A DNA stretch of 64,000 nucleotides from Halobacterium noricense (GCF_021233435.1 NZ_CP089468.1:1426001-1490000), one strand, 5' to 3'; positions 9,010 to 17,944 are shown, counted from the first letter of the stretch. Program-made: numbers and translations. The notes: generated from the letters alone by a model not told the origin.

Positions 9010-9707
9010 GGCAGTGTTCAGATAAGGATTGAAAGGCGAGGCGGTGCGGTTTTTCGGGTGTCCATGCCAGAAAACGCCCGCCTCAGCGGTTGTTTAGACT
9101 AGATCGACTTAGAGTTTGTTGAACGAGAAGCGACACCGCAGCTGCTGATGAAGCTCAGTGTTCAACTCCATCTTGCTGGACTCTCGCTTTCGAATACTGT
9201 CTCAATTCTTGAGCTATTCGGTATCAATCGAGCTCAATCCACCGTTCATAATTGGGTCCATAAAGCCGACCTACAGCCCGAGTCTGGACGGAATCCGGAT
9301 CACGTCGGGGTTGACGAAACCGTGATCCGACTCAATAACGAGCAGTACTGGCTGTACGCTGCTGTCGATCCCGACACAAACAAATTACTCCATACGAAGC
9401 TTGAATCGACGCGTACGAACGTGATTGCTCGCTCGTTTTTCGCACAGCTCCGGGAGAAACACGACGTCGATGATGCCGTGGTTCTCGTGGATGGCGCACC
9501 CACGCTGAAAGACGCCTGCAACCGACACGGCCTCCGATTCCAGTATGAAAAACATGGGAATCGGAATGCTGTCGAACGTGTCTTTCGAGAGATAAAACGT
9601 CGAACCTCATCGTTCTCAAACTGTTTCAGCAACGCCGCAGCAGATACCGCCGACGATTGGCTCAGATCCTTCAGCTTCGCATGGAATCAGCTTATCTGAA
9701 CACTACC
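9010..9707 (+). mobile_element. IS6-type insertion sequence, copy 1
   Basis: 698 bases bounded by 17-base inverted repeats, GGCAGTGTTCAGATAAG at 9010-9026 and the complement of GGTAGTGTTCAGATAAG at 9691-9707, with one mismatch. Inside is a single transposase gene with a broken start. The flanking 8-base strings (9002-9009 and 9708-9715) do not match, so no target duplication remains. A second copy lies at 37420-38116, and a MITE using the same ends lies at 22107-22497. Confidence 0.9.
9064..9699 (+). pseudogene. IS6-family (IS240-type DDE) transposase, premature stop at codon 13
   Basis: The frame starts as MPENARLSGCLD and then hits TAG at 9100, where the copy at 37467 has CAG. Past the stop the frame is open to 9699 and could still give 183 residues from the ATG at 9148. 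Domains: an N-terminal helical DNA-binding region, then the DDE catalytic core with Asp in HVGVDET, Asp in VVLVDGAPT and Glu in AVERVFREIKRR. Without the first 28 residues the protein may or may not work. It is the only gene of the element. Confidence 0.85.
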
Positions 9708-9949
9708 GTTCTTGGAGCGCATCAACATATGTGGTTAGCCACGCTGTGTCGCCAACAGCGACAATCACAGACGAGTCAAGGACATGATGTGGTTGCGAAT
9801 TCATGGGGAGGGTGGCCAGTACCAACCACAGAATACGATTCTGTACGCGTTGATACTCTCGACCACTCACCAGACATGCAAAACCACTCCTATTTACTAT
9901 TCAACCCCGCGTTGAACTGTAGATCTCAAAAACAACCCATAGCGGAGCC

Positions 9950-9967
9950 ACGGCTTTCGCCGTGGAA
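9950..9967 (+). other. Perfect hairpin, possible remnant of an IS200/IS605-type end
   Basis: CCACGGC-TTTC-GCCGTGG forms a 7-base-pair stem with a 4-base loop. The hairpin is flanked by AGCGGAG and AAGCGG. It lies nine bases past the end of the UspA gene on the other strand, so it could also serve as that gene's terminator region, but there is no T-run. The rest of 9708-9975 contains nothing I can identify. Confidence 0.35.
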
Positions 9968-9975
9968 GCGGACAA

Positions 9976-10410
9976 CTATCGGAGGATGGTGACCGGGACG
10001 GGCGCGCGTCGAGTGACGGTTTCGGCGACGCTTCCGAACAGTACCCGACCGACGCCCGAGCGCCCACGACTCCCCATTACGATGTGGTCGATATCTTCGG
10101 CTTCGACTGTTTCGATGATCTTTGCGGCCGGCTTTCCTGTTTCAAGTCTGGTTTCGAAATCGACGCCGCGCTCGCTCGCCGTCTCACCGTATTCTCCGAG
10201 TAGTTGCTCGGCGTGCTCGTGCTGTCGCTTCGCTTCCGCTTGATACCCTTCGAAGTCGAAGTATTCGTCGTCGCCGTAAGTGTACGTGCTCGCGGGATTG
10301 AGGACGTGGAGCAGCAGCACCTGCGCGTCGGGGTGGTTGTCCAGCACGTAGTCGAGCGCTGCCTCTGATTGCGGTGACCCATCGACTGGCACGAGGATAC
10401 GTCGGCTCAT
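9976..10410 (-). CDS. UspA-family universal stress protein
   Basis: 144 residues, the normal single-domain length. It starts MSRRILVPVDGSPQSEAA, with the family's first strand and the Asp used in nucleotide binding. It carries the ATP-binding signature GSRGRSGVGRVLFGSVAE (G-x2-G-x9-G-S) and ends in PVPVTILR. Members are cytoplasmic ATP-binding proteins that accumulate under stress; a specific partner cannot be read here. The upstream region holds a short remnant of another gene, so this UspA may once have been paired with a transporter. Confidence 0.9.
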   Translation of the reverse strand: MSRRILVPVDGSPQSEAALDYVLDNHPDAQVLLLHVLNPASTYTYGDDEYFDFEGYQAEAKRQHEHAEQLLGEYGETASERGVDFETRLETGKPAAKIIETVEAEDIDHIVMGSRGRSGVGRVLFGSVAETVTRRAPVPVTILR

Positions 10411-10440
10411 ACTGACCAGTGACTCGGGACACGCATAAGT

Positions 10441-10530
10441 GCTAACCTCTGTTTAGCGCCCGTTCTATCCGAGTACGGTCTGTTCCGAAGAACACGGCTA
10501 TCAGCGGCTCACTGATGAGCGCGAGCGGAA
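10441..10530 (-). pseudogene. C-terminal scrap of a membrane protein gene
   Basis: Reading the minus strand just upstream of the UspA gene gives FCIIPLALISEPLIAVFF followed by TDRTRIERALN and a stop. Immediately before this the frame is closed by a stop codon. The hydrophobic run followed by a charged tail looks like the last helix and tail of a transporter. It is too short to name, and it may be chance. Confidence 0.3.
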
Positions 10531-10718
10531 TGATGCAGAATCAAGCGATACCGACTGTGGCATACTCGATAGCTGCTATCCGGGTACCGTCGATAGCTAC
10601 TGCATAACTGGGCTGACGACCCCGTAGTTCTGACATCGAAGGGGTCGTAACCTCTACGAGACTTCGGATACTGAGTTTCTGGTATGGTGTCAAAGCCTCC
10701 ACTTCGACAGCATTAGCC

Positions 10719-11174
10719 GTGATTGGCGTTCTCTCGCTGATCGCCTCGATGATTCCCGTGGGGGCGTCGTCCGAGCCAGTCGAGTTCGTCCACCGTGTCG
10801 ATCCCGCCGATAACGGAACGCTGGCATACGGAATCGAGTACGAGACGAGCGACGTTCGGGCGTACGAAAATCTCTCCGAGCGCGGGCAGACCGTCTTCGA
10901 CCGTGCTCGTGCTGGGTCACCGTACGTGGTCACGAATCAGTCCGCAACTGCGCCAGACTTCGAGTACGCGACTGATCACGTCGCCCTCGGGGAAGGTGTG
11001 TACGCTATTGCGTACGAGGACGAGGTGTACTCGTTACACACCCAGCGCGACGCCCCCGGATTCAACATCGCTGCCTCCCTCGCCGAGCTCGCTACTGTCG
11101 CCGCCCGCGTCCTCAGTGCCATCTTCATCGCAGCCGGACTGCTCTACGCCGGCTGGCAACAATACAGCCAGTGA
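10719..11174 (+). CDS. Small two-helix membrane protein of unknown function
   Basis: About 151 residues from a GTG start; the frame is open further upstream without an ATG, so the start is uncertain. There is an N-terminal hydrophobic segment (VIGVLSLIASMIPV), then a soluble domain of about 90 residues rich in Glu and Asp. A C-terminal helix, VAARVLSAIFIAAGLLYAGW, follows. This suggests an extracytoplasmic domain held by helices at both ends. The sequence does not match a family whose function I know. It stands alone between the two UspA genes. Confidence 0.6.
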   Translation: MIGVLSLIASMIPVGASSEPVEFVHRVDPADNGTLAYGIEYETSDVRAYENLSERGQTVFDRARAGSPYVVTNQSATAPDFEYATDHVALGEGVYAIAYEDEVYSLHTQRDAPGFNIAASLAELATVAARVLSAIFIAAGLLYAGWQQYSQ

Positions 11175-11963
11175 TTCACCCTGGCGGGCTGGCTGTTCGA
11201 GTTTGTCTGCAGGCTGATATCTGGATTGGGATGATATTTCGGCAGAATCGGTGCGAAGTCGATCAATAGGTACGAGATTAGTTCGTGCTCTCGGTTGCTG
11301 TCGTCTCACCGTCGACGGTGCTGGTGACTTCTGACTGTCCTGCCGGCGTCCGGATGACGTTCGGAGAGCAGTCATTCTCCGACTCTTGCGTCCGCGTCGA
11401 GGGTGTGGTACCGAAACCGGAATTCAGCGACCCCTGTACAGAAGCACTACAGCGCCTGGAGAAATAGTTTGTAAAATGTTCATTTCTAACTCCAACCAAA
11501 TATACTATGGTAAAAGTGATTCCGGAATAGCATACTCCTATTTCGAGCCAGAAGGTTTAACGACGAAATACATCCGATATGATATCCATGGATTATCGAT
11601 GATCCCGCCTCCTATTGGTTTTAAAGAGTATATTCGTCCTTCAACGGTCCTGGTTGCATCTCTACAATTCCTCATCTGCTTACTAAAATATACCCCACCC
11701 AAGAAATTATATTTTCTGAACTGGTGCCTTATTAATTTCCCTTTTCTACAGTATTACCCATTATTTTGACGTTATACTGTAGAATTACCTCTCTAGTCGA
11801 GGTTCTATGGAACTGTCTCTTGTGAGTATACACTCCCCCCACAAACCAATATCAGACATATCTTTGATATGACTATCTTATTGATGGTTCTCGTGTTTCG
11901 GTGTCTTCGCGCGGCAAATCGGTTGAAGCGTGCTACAAATTTTAAGATGGAGCAGTCTGATTC
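11175..11963. other. Intergenic stretch with a marked AT-rich core
   Basis: About 790 bases without a credible gene. From about 11470 to 11950 the base composition drops sharply in GC compared with the surroundings (runs such as AAATTATATTTT). A frame from about 11476 to 11769 encodes roughly 97 residues with many Tyr, Phe and Ile, unlike the acidic proteins around it, and probably does not represent a gene. A 60-codon frame at 11285-11467 is also unsupported. The AT-rich block may be foreign DNA or a decayed region. Confidence 0.45.
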
Positions 11964-12419
11964 GTGGATGTGGCATTAGAACCCATCCTACTAGCGGTCG
12001 GTCCCAAGGATAGCGACCGAGCAGAGAAACTCGCAGATTTTGCTGTCGATATTGCCGCGCCCGCGGATTCCACAGTCGTCCTCGCACACGTGTTCACCGA
12101 GGAGGAGTACACGTCTGCGACGGAACAACTAGGAATCGAAAGCCCCACGGAAGTAACACCAGACGAGGTGGCACGACGTCACAGCACGACACGCGCAATC
12201 TCGAAAGCGCTCGACGATGCTGGGGTGAACCATGAGATACGAGGCACGATTGGCCCGCACGGTGACGAAATCATTCGGCTTGCGGCAGAGGACGACTCCG
12301 GCCTCGTCGTTGTCGGCGGGCGAAAGCGATCACCCACAGGCAAAGCTGTTTTCGGGTCAACCGCACAGGAGGTTATGCTCTCCGCACCGTGCCCAGTGAC
12401 GTTCGTCCGCGGGGAGTAG
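11964..12419 (+). CDS. UspA-family universal stress protein (diverged)
   Basis: 151 residues from a GTG start (MDVALEPILLAVGPKDSDRA). The fold pattern is that of UspA: first strand, a central helix-rich segment, LVVVGGRKRSPTGKAVFG and an ending APCPVTFVRGE. The nucleotide signature is altered. GGRKRSPTGK replaces the G-R-G-x-G-G form and the first strand lacks the usual Asp-Gly-S, so ATP binding may be weak or absent. It is about 1.5 kb from the other UspA but not in an operon with it. Confidence 0.85.
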   Translation: MDVALEPILLAVGPKDSDRAEKLADFAVDIAAPADSTVVLAHVFTEEEYTSATEQLGIESPTEVTPDEVARRHSTTRAISKALDDAGVNHEIRGTIGPHGDEIIRLAAEDDSGLVVVGGRKRSPTGKAVFGSTAQEVMLSAPCPVTFVRGE

Positions 12420-12465
12420 TCGGAACATCTCCGATCGCCCCTTCATTTCCACGTCGATTATCCGC

Positions 12466-13239
12466 TTACTCGTCGCCCGCAGAGCGGTCTTCGTTGGACC
12501 CCTCTATTGTGACAGCTTCACGAAGTCGCGCTATCGCCGTCAGTACTGGATAGGTCCAAGATTGCTCCCCGTAGAGGTACGTACAGAGGGAGTGATCGTC
12601 GAGGTATGTCTCTAACGGCCTGTTCCGCAGCGTCTGCTGTCGATTTTCTGCGATTGTATTTAGCTCTCCGGCGAAGTTTTCGTGGTACCAATCCGGGAGA
12701 ATCGTCGTGTCCAGCTGTACGAAGAGTGTATTCAGGGAATTCCGGGCCTCAGTAATCGACTGAGATTCTTCAGTGAGCGTCGTGAGGAAATGCTGTCGGC
12801 TGTGTATTGCGTGCTTGAGGCGTGCCTGGAACATAGCTTTGAATGACGCCGTAAAGGCTGTTCCAGAATCGGTGAGCCGATCGGCAAACTCGACCCCGAA
12901 CTCTTTGGCAACGTGCTCCTCGAGAGACTCCCCGTACACGTCGTCATAATGTGGGAGGTCCATCACAGTTTCACGATACGTAGTACAAACCCGGTCTATC
13001 TTGCCATCTGAAGGACTGTAATCCGTGAGTACTGTCGATGGCGCTGGAGAGCGCAGAGCCTGCGTTGGTGTGATTGCTGCGATTCGCTCAGACAGTGGTT
13101 TGTAAGCATCGCGTTCGTCTGCTGTTTCCGAATACTCCTGTTCTACGAGAGTGGTTGCTGTCGAGAGAGGAGAAAACGTGTAACTGCGTAAGGACTGGAG
13201 AAAGTATAGAGGATGCTCTTCAGTCTGTGCACCCGCCAT
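12466..13239 (-). CDS. DUF7260-like haloarchaeal protein
   Basis: 257 residues from the ATG at 13239 (MAGAQTEEHPLYFLQSL); an upstream in-frame ATG at 13326 gives an unlikely extra N-terminus. The protein is soluble, rich in helices and acidic. Conserved blocks shared with the gene at 49956-50735 are FxxxLSTA near residue 25, YRETVMDLPHYDD in the middle, and LCTYLYGEQSWTYPVLTA near the end. These blocks are what I recall of the haloarchaeal DUF7260 family, which has no known function. No partner gene is conserved between the two loci in this window. Confidence 0.7.
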   Translation of the reverse strand: MAGAQTEEHPLYFLQSLRSYTFSPLSTATTLVEQEYSETADERDAYKPLSERIAAITPTQALRSPAPSTVLTDYSPSDGKIDRVCTTYRETVMDLPHYDDVYGESLEEHVAKEFGVEFADRLTDSGTAFTASFKAMFQARLKHAIHSRQHFLTTLTEESQSITEARNSLNTLFVQLDTTILPDWYHENFAGELNTIAENRQQTLRNRPLETYLDDHSLCTYLYGEQSWTYPVLTAIARLREAVTIEGSNEDRSAGDE

Positions 13240-13548
13240 AGTGATAGATACGGTAACAACCGACAAAAAGATATTGTGGGTTTGAATACATGAAATGTGG
13301 CTAGTATACAGGTTTCGAGTAGGCACGGAAACATACCTTACATAGACTGTAATTACTGATAACGAAGCTCAAACTGTACGTTCCCACTCGCTGCTCCCCC
13401 GATACCTGCGAAGGTGTGTGCCATCGTCGTCTTCTGGCGTGACGTAATCGGGACAGACACGACCATCGACGGTGGCGAGTGTGGAGCAGTCGTCGTTGTC
13501 TGTGGTGCGGGCCCCGTACACGACGCCTTTGCCACGGAACGTGAACCG

Positions 13549-13638
13549 CCTCGGGGTCAAGTGGTTCAAGACGCCGAAGGCGTCTCGTCATCACGAGAGA
13601 GCTTCGCTCTCTCGGACGACCCCGAGGCTTCCCGAGGG
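13549..13638 (-). ncRNA. Candidate omega (guide) RNA region at the 3' end of tnpB
   Basis: Directly downstream of the tnpB stop, the sequence can fold into a branched structure. The outer stem is CCTCGGGGTC (13549-13558) with GACCCCGAGG (13618-13627). Inside lie the hairpins GACGCCGAAGGCGTC (13570-13584) and GAGAGAGCTTCGCTCTCTC (13595-13613). TnpB guide RNAs are known to come from this position, overlapping the end of the gene and the element end. The fold is seen in the sequence; expression and guide use are inferred. Confidence 0.5.
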
Positions 13639-14676
13639 TTAGTCGGACACTCCCATCCGACCATCGGCCTGATAGCCTCGGGCGGTCGGGTGGGTCACGG
13701 TCGGGGCGTCCACGGCCCCCGATGCCTGCCGTCGCACCTTCCGAACAACGGGAAGGTTGTTGAGAGCAGGCACATTCCAATCGAGTTTCTTTATGCCTTT
13801 CACGGCGATATTGACGCTTGCACCACGGTCACTGTGGTCTTGATGCCCGCACGACCGACACTTGAACCGCTTCTTATGTCGATTCGCACGCTCCGTATGC
13901 CCGCACATCGGACACCGTTGACTCGTGTATTCGGGGTTAATCCACGCAGTCGGGATGCCCTCGAACGACGCCTTGTACGACGTATAGAACTGAAGGGCGC
14001 GGAACGGGAGGTGGTGCAAGCGTCGGTTCATTCGCGTGCCGTAGTCGATACTGTCGCGCATCTCTTTGAGGTCTTCAAAGACGATGCACGGCTTCTCGAA
14101 CTGCTGGCTCCACTCCACGATGTGACGGCTCACTTTGTGGAGTCGGTCGCGGACGAACCGTTCCTCACGTCCTTCCAGCGTGTCGTGCATACTCGACTTC
14201 CCCGCGTTCTGGACGCGCTTTCGCATCGTGAAATAGCGGTGGCGCTCGAACTTGATTTCGGGGAAGTCGATGACGAGCGTGTCTTCGACGCCACCCTCGG
14301 AGAGTGCGGTGAGGGCCACGTTGTCTTCGTTCACGTCCACACCGACGACCGTCCGCGAGTCCTGCTTGTCTCGAACAGTCTGCTCGGTATTGGTGACGTT
14401 GACGTGCAACTCGGCGTTGTCGTTGTGGAGCAGGGCTTCAGCTGTCCCAATCTTCCACTCGTCGCTTTCGAGGGCGGTCTTGAGAATGTCGAGGTGAGCG
14501 TCACTCCCTTCGAGAACACCCTTGACGTGCTTGTACGGTTTCGCGCTGATGCGGAACGCAACGTCACCGTCGTCGGTGAGCGACAGGTTGTACCCTTCCT
14601 CGTAGTTCGCACGAAGCGGGTACGCACCGTCCGCTACGAGATACTGTCGTTGCACATCTCGCCCGACCACGTACAC
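13639..14676 (-). CDS. tnpB: TnpB-family RNA-guided nuclease, N-terminally truncated
   Basis: 345 residues with all three RuvC acidic residues: Asp114 in GVDVNEDN, Glu201 in FEDLKEM and Asp283 in HSDRGASVN. The zinc ribbon CPMCGH...CRSCGH lies near 255-277. TnpB proteins of this group are usually around 400 residues or more; here the first part of the beta-barrel (WED-like) region is missing, because the open frame begins in what is tnpA DNA on the other strand. The start codon is therefore artificial. The nuclease centre is intact, but guide-RNA binding needs the N-terminal part, so activity is doubtful. Confidence 0.8.
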   Translation of the reverse strand: MYVVGRDVQRQYLVADGAYPLRANYEEGYNLSLTDDGDVAFRISAKPYKHVKGVLEGSDAHLDILKTALESDEWKIGTAEALLHNDNAELHVNVTNTEQTVRDKQDSRTVVGVDVNEDNVALTALSEGGVEDTLVIDFPEIKFERHRYFTMRKRVQNAGKSSMHDTLEGREERFVRDRLHKVSRHIVEWSQQFEKPCIVFEDLKEMRDSIDYGTRMNRRLHHLPFRALQFYTSYKASFEGIPTAWINPEYTSQRCPMCGHTERANRHKKRFKCRSCGHQDHSDRGASVNIAVKGIKKLDWNVPALNNLPVVRKVRRQASGAVDAPTVTHPTARGYQADGRMGVSD

Positions 14677-14892
14677 CTGTTCCTGTCAGCCCATCCGAAG
14701 CACGCGCCGAGAGAGATTGTGCGGACGGTCAAGAGCATCACGGCGCGGGAGATGTGGGAACAACACGAACCACTCTTGGAGGAGTATCTGTGGGGCGGTG
14801 GGTTCTGGGAGGAATCATACTACGTGGGGACGGCAGGCGACGTTTCGACAGACACGATTGAGCAGTATATCGAGCGCACGGAACACGTTTAG
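14641..14892 (+). pseudogene. tnpA: IS200-type transposase TnpA, C-terminal half only
   Basis: The frame reads YEILSLHISPDHVHLFLSAH, containing the HUH motif (HVH), and ends with DTIEQYIERTEHV, which carries the catalytic Tyr. So the catalytic residues remain but the first 45-50 residues, with the first strand and helix of the Y1 fold, are gone. There is no start codon of its own; the frame runs on into tnpB antisense DNA. The break near 14640 is the same one that truncates tnpB. Confidence 0.8.
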
Positions 14893-15227
14893 CGGAGCGT
14901 ACGGCCTTCACCCTCGGGGTCAAGCCCCGAGGCACTCGGCCTGCTCAGCCTGTAGACTTGGTCGCGTTCCTTCCGCCGAAACTGCGGTCTTGGCAGTTTG
15001 ACAGTACGTCGACGGCGAAGCTACGAGTAGATTGGACGTGGTTCGAGTGAAGTTGATCTCTTCGCGTACGTCGTCGTAGGTGGCGGCGTCGAGGTCGCCT
15101 TGGCTGGTGCCGATCTCACTCGACCATCGGTCCATCTCCGGCAACTGAAGAGATGTCCGGACGCGAAGAACAAATTGCCCGGGAACTAAACCCCTGGCGA
15201 AAACCACCTTCCGTCTTCGCTACGCCG

Positions 15228-16676
15228 TCAGTAGTTGTCGTAGACGGTTTTCTCGATGGTGTAGAACTCTAGTCCGGCATCCCCTTGCTCGCGCCAGGTT
15301 TCCGAGGAGGAGCGCTTGAACCCGCCGAACGGAACGTGCAGTTCCAGCCCGGTCGTTTTCTCGTTGACTTTGACGACACCAGCCTCGGCGTCGTCGATGA
15401 AGCGATTGGCTTCGGTGTGGTCGTCGGTCACGACGCTCGCCGAAAGGCCGTACTCGACGTCGTTGGCGGTTTCGAGGCCTTCGTCGAAGTCGCTGACTTT
15501 GATGACGGCGACGACCGGCCCGAACACCTCCTCCTGGGCGATGCGCATGTCGTTGTCGACGTCCACGAACACCGTCGGCTCCACGAAGTAACCGTCCTCC
15601 ACGTCTTCACCTTCGGGCGTGTTCCCGCCAGCCGCCAACGTCGCGCCCTCCTCCTGGGCGATGTCGATGTAGTCCAGCGTGGAGTCGAGTTCGCTCTCGC
15701 TGACTTGGGGGCCCATCTCGTGGTCGAGACCGGGACCGATGTCGATGGCCTCAGCCTCGTCCACGAGTTCGTCGACGAACTCGTCGTAAACATCCTCGTG
15801 AACAATCGCCCGAGAACACGCCGTACAGGACTGGCCAGTCGTCCCGAAGCCACCAGAAGCGACGATTTCGGCGGCTTCCGCGGGATTTGCGGAGTCCGCG
15901 ACCAGCGTCGGATTTTTGCCGCCGAGTTCGGTCTGGACGCGCTTGCCCTGGTCGGTCGCTTGGTCGTAGACCATCTCACCGACTTGGCTGCTGCCCGTGA
16001 ACGAGACGGCATCAGTACCTTCGTGCTCGATGAATTCGCTGCCGACCGAGCTTCCGGGACCAGTCACGACGTTGAACACGCCGTCCGGGAGACCGGCTTC
16101 GTCAAGGGCTTGCGCGATAGCCAGCACCACGCCAGGCGCGGCGCTGGCGGGCTTGAGGACGACCGTGTTGCCGGCTGTCAGGGCGGGCGCGAGCTTCCAC
16201 GCCGGAATGGCGATGGGATAGTTCCACGGCGTGACCAGCGCGGCGACGCCGACCGGCTCTTTGCGCGTGTACAGCGTCGTATCCCGGCTACTAGAGCCTT
16301 TGACAGTGCCACCGAGGTCGGAGGCCTTCCCGGCGAAGTAGTGGAAGATGTCGATTGCCCGCTGTACCTCGCCCGCTGCCTCCGGGCGAGCTTTCCCCTC
16401 CTCTTCGACGAGGAGTTCCGTGAGCTCGTCTTTGCGGTCGGCCAGAATCGAGCCAGCCTGCCGGAGGATGCGGCCGCGCTCCGGACCCGGTGTGTTCGCC
16501 CACTCGTCCTCGGCGGCGACGGCGGCCTCGACGGCCGCGGTGGCGTCGTCGGCGCTGGACTGCTGGTAAGTTGCGACCGTCTCGCTGGGGTTCGCCGGGT
16601 TCTCGACGTCGAAAGTCTCGCCCGTCTCCGAAGCGACCCACTCTCCGTTCACGTAGTTCTGTTTGCCATTCGGCAT
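15228..16676 (-). CDS. NAD(P)-dependent aldehyde dehydrogenase, probable 2-oxoglutarate semialdehyde dehydrogenase
   Basis: 482 residues from the ATG at 16676 (MPNGKQNYVNGEWV). The full aldehyde dehydrogenase fold is present: the cofactor loop around TPWNYPIAIPAWK, the general base in ELGGKNP, and the catalytic Cys in GQSCTACSR. The best functional guess is oxidation of 2,5-dioxopentanoate to 2-oxoglutarate, the last step of oxidative pentose and aldarate pathways (as with XacC of Haloferax), because the neighbours are sugar-acid dehydratases and KdgD-like enzymes. Succinate-semialdehyde or glycolaldehyde oxidation are alternatives. It is divergent from uxuA, sharing a 190-base promoter region. 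Confidence 0.8.
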   Translation of the reverse strand: MPNGKQNYVNGEWVASETGETFDVENPANPSETVATYQQSSADDATAAVEAAVAAEDEWANTPGPERGRILRQAGSILADRKDELTELLVEEEGKARPEAAGEVQRAIDIFHYFAGKASDLGGTVKGSSSRDTTLYTRKEPVGVAALVTPWNYPIAIPAWKLAPALTAGNTVVLKPASAAPGVVLAIAQALDEAGLPDGVFNVVTGPGSSVGSEFIEHEGTDAVSFTGSSQVGEMVYDQATDQGKRVQTELGGKNPTLVADSANPAEAAEIVASGGFGTTGQSCTACSRAIVHEDVYDEFVDELVDEAEAIDIGPGLDHEMGPQVSESELDSTLDYIDIAQEEGATLAAGGNTPEGEDVEDGYFVEPTVFVDVDNDMRIAQEEVFGPVVAVIKVSDFDEGLETANDVEYGLSASVVTDDHTEANRFIDDAEAGVVKVNEKTTGLELHVPFGGFKRSSSETWREQGDAGLEFYTIEKTVYDNY

Positions 16677-16867
16677 ATGGAGTGAATCTCTGCACTCCCA
16701 TACCATTCTTACGATTTTGTCGCTTGTTACCAGATATATCGTGAGTGGCGTTTGCACCCCTGGCTGTTCACTCTGCTACCGTTGAAGCGGGATAACCAGA
16801 TTTCAGGGAGGACCGCGAGAGAAAATGCTCCGGAATGATTTAGTAGTTAGAAAAATTGGCGATAGGT

Positions 16868-17944
16868 GTGAGCCAAAATGACAATACTGGCGTTCGAGTA
16901 GGCGTTCGAACGCGATCACTCGCAGAGCCGAGACTGCGCTACATCAAGCAACTCGGTGCGACAGACATCTTCGTCGACCATGCGGATACGGAAGAAGAAC
17001 CCGACGAGTTTAACGATCGGGATGGGACTGATACGATTGCAGTCGGTCCAGATCAAATTCCGTCCGTTTCCGAGCTCGAAGCTGCGAGAAGCCGTATCGA
17101 GGATGCAGGACTCTCGTTCACTGGCATCCAATCTCTGCCGTATTCGATGTACGGCGATATCATGTTCGACCGTGAAGGCGCCGGCGAAGCACTTGAACAA
17201 ATCAAGACCCTAATCAGGAATCTTGGGGAGGCCGGGATTCCGATTCTGGGCTACCAGTGGAATCCTCGGAGTGTAGTTCCGATGCGGACCTCCCCGGTTG
17301 AGACGCGTGGTGGTGCCGAAGCCACGGCCTTCGATTATGACGAGCTCGAGAATCCAGACAAGCTCGCACCCGGTATCGATCGAGCGTACACGGAGGAGGA
17401 GTTCTGGGACTACTATCAACGGTTCCTTGAGGAAATTCTTCCGGTCACAGAGGAAGCTGGCGTGGATCTTGCACTACATCCCGTTGATCCACCCGTGTTG
17501 GAGTTGCTCGGGGGAATCCCCCGGCTGTTCCGTAACGTCGAAAACTTCGAGAAGGCCATGGACCTTGTGCCGAGCGACAACCATGGATTGAAGCTCTGTC
17601 TGGGGTGTTTCTCTCAGATGGGCGAAGATATTCCCGACGTAATTCGTCGGTTTGGCGAGCGCGACGAGATTGTCTTTATCCACTTCCGGGATGTGATCGG
17701 CACTGTCCCACGATTCCACGAAACCTTCGTCGACAGAGGGAACTTCGATACTACCGCAGTCATCAGAACGCTTTATGATGTCGGGTACGATGGCCCGGTG
17801 ATTCCGGACCACGTGCCGAAAATGGAGGGGGATGACGACTGGCGGCACCGTGCACGCGGGTTTACTGTCGGGTATCTCCGCGGTGTCATCGACACAGTTC
17901 AGACATCCCACCAAGAGAAGGCCGGTGAGTATCAGGGAAACTAA
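16868..17944 (+). CDS. uxuA: Mannonate dehydratase UxuA
   Basis: 358 residues from the GTG at 16868; a TTG twelve bases earlier is less likely. The protein is a TIM barrel of the xylose-isomerase-like type. UxuA hallmarks are LALHPVDPP, LKLCLGCFSQMGED, IVFIHFRDVIG and VIPDHVPKM, which carry the metal-binding His, Cys, Asp and His residues. It removes water from D-mannonate to give 2-keto-3-deoxygluconate. The length is near the family norm. A second UxuA enters at the far right end of the window (63722-64000). Located in the sugar-acid island, divergent from the aldehyde dehydrogenase. Confidence 0.9.
   Translation: MSQNDNTGVRVGVRTRSLAEPRLRYIKQLGATDIFVDHADTEEEPDEFNDRDGTDTIAVGPDQIPSVSELEAARSRIEDAGLSFTGIQSLPYSMYGDIMFDREGAGEALEQIKTLIRNLGEAGIPILGYQWNPRSVVPMRTSPVETRGGAEATAFDYDELENPDKLAPGIDRAYTEEEFWDYYQRFLEEILPVTEEAGVDLALHPVDPPVLELLGGIPRLFRNVENFEKAMDLVPSDNHGLKLCLGCFSQMGEDIPDVIRRFGERDEIVFIHFRDVIGTVPRFHETFVDRGNFDTTAVIRTLYDVGYDGPVIPDHVPKMEGDDDWRHRARGFTVGYLRGVIDTVQTSHQEKAGEYQGN

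Larger units (their letters stand above)
13549..14932. mobile_element. Truncated IS200/IS605-type element (tnpB plus tnpA remnant)
   Basis: A minus-strand tnpB and a plus-strand tnpA tail point away from each other and meet near 14640, with the N-terminal parts of both missing. On the tnpA side the element ends with a perfect hairpin CCTCGGGG-TCAAG-CCCCGAGG at 14912-14932. On the tnpB side the same CCTCGGGGTC block recurs as the outer stem of a branched structure (13549-13627). The true ends may lie some tens of bases further out. An internal deletion explains the layout; without full-length TnpA the element cannot move by itself. Confidence 0.8.

Noticed and set aside
9650-9992. Plus-strand frame running from the IS end into the UspA region
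   Set aside because: It joins antisense and intergenic DNA and contains no family pattern.
11386-11769. 127-codon plus-strand frame in the AT-rich block
   Set aside because: Residue mix unlike haloarchaeal proteins, no start context and no motif; kept only as a note on the region.
13414-14892. 492-codon plus-strand frame through the IS200/IS605 element
   Set aside because: Only its last 80 or so codons are real (TnpA tail); the rest is antisense of tnpB and of the element end.
15285-16685. 466-codon plus-strand frame opposite the aldehyde dehydrogenase
   Set aside because: No recognisable domain; the catalytic motifs are all on the minus strand.
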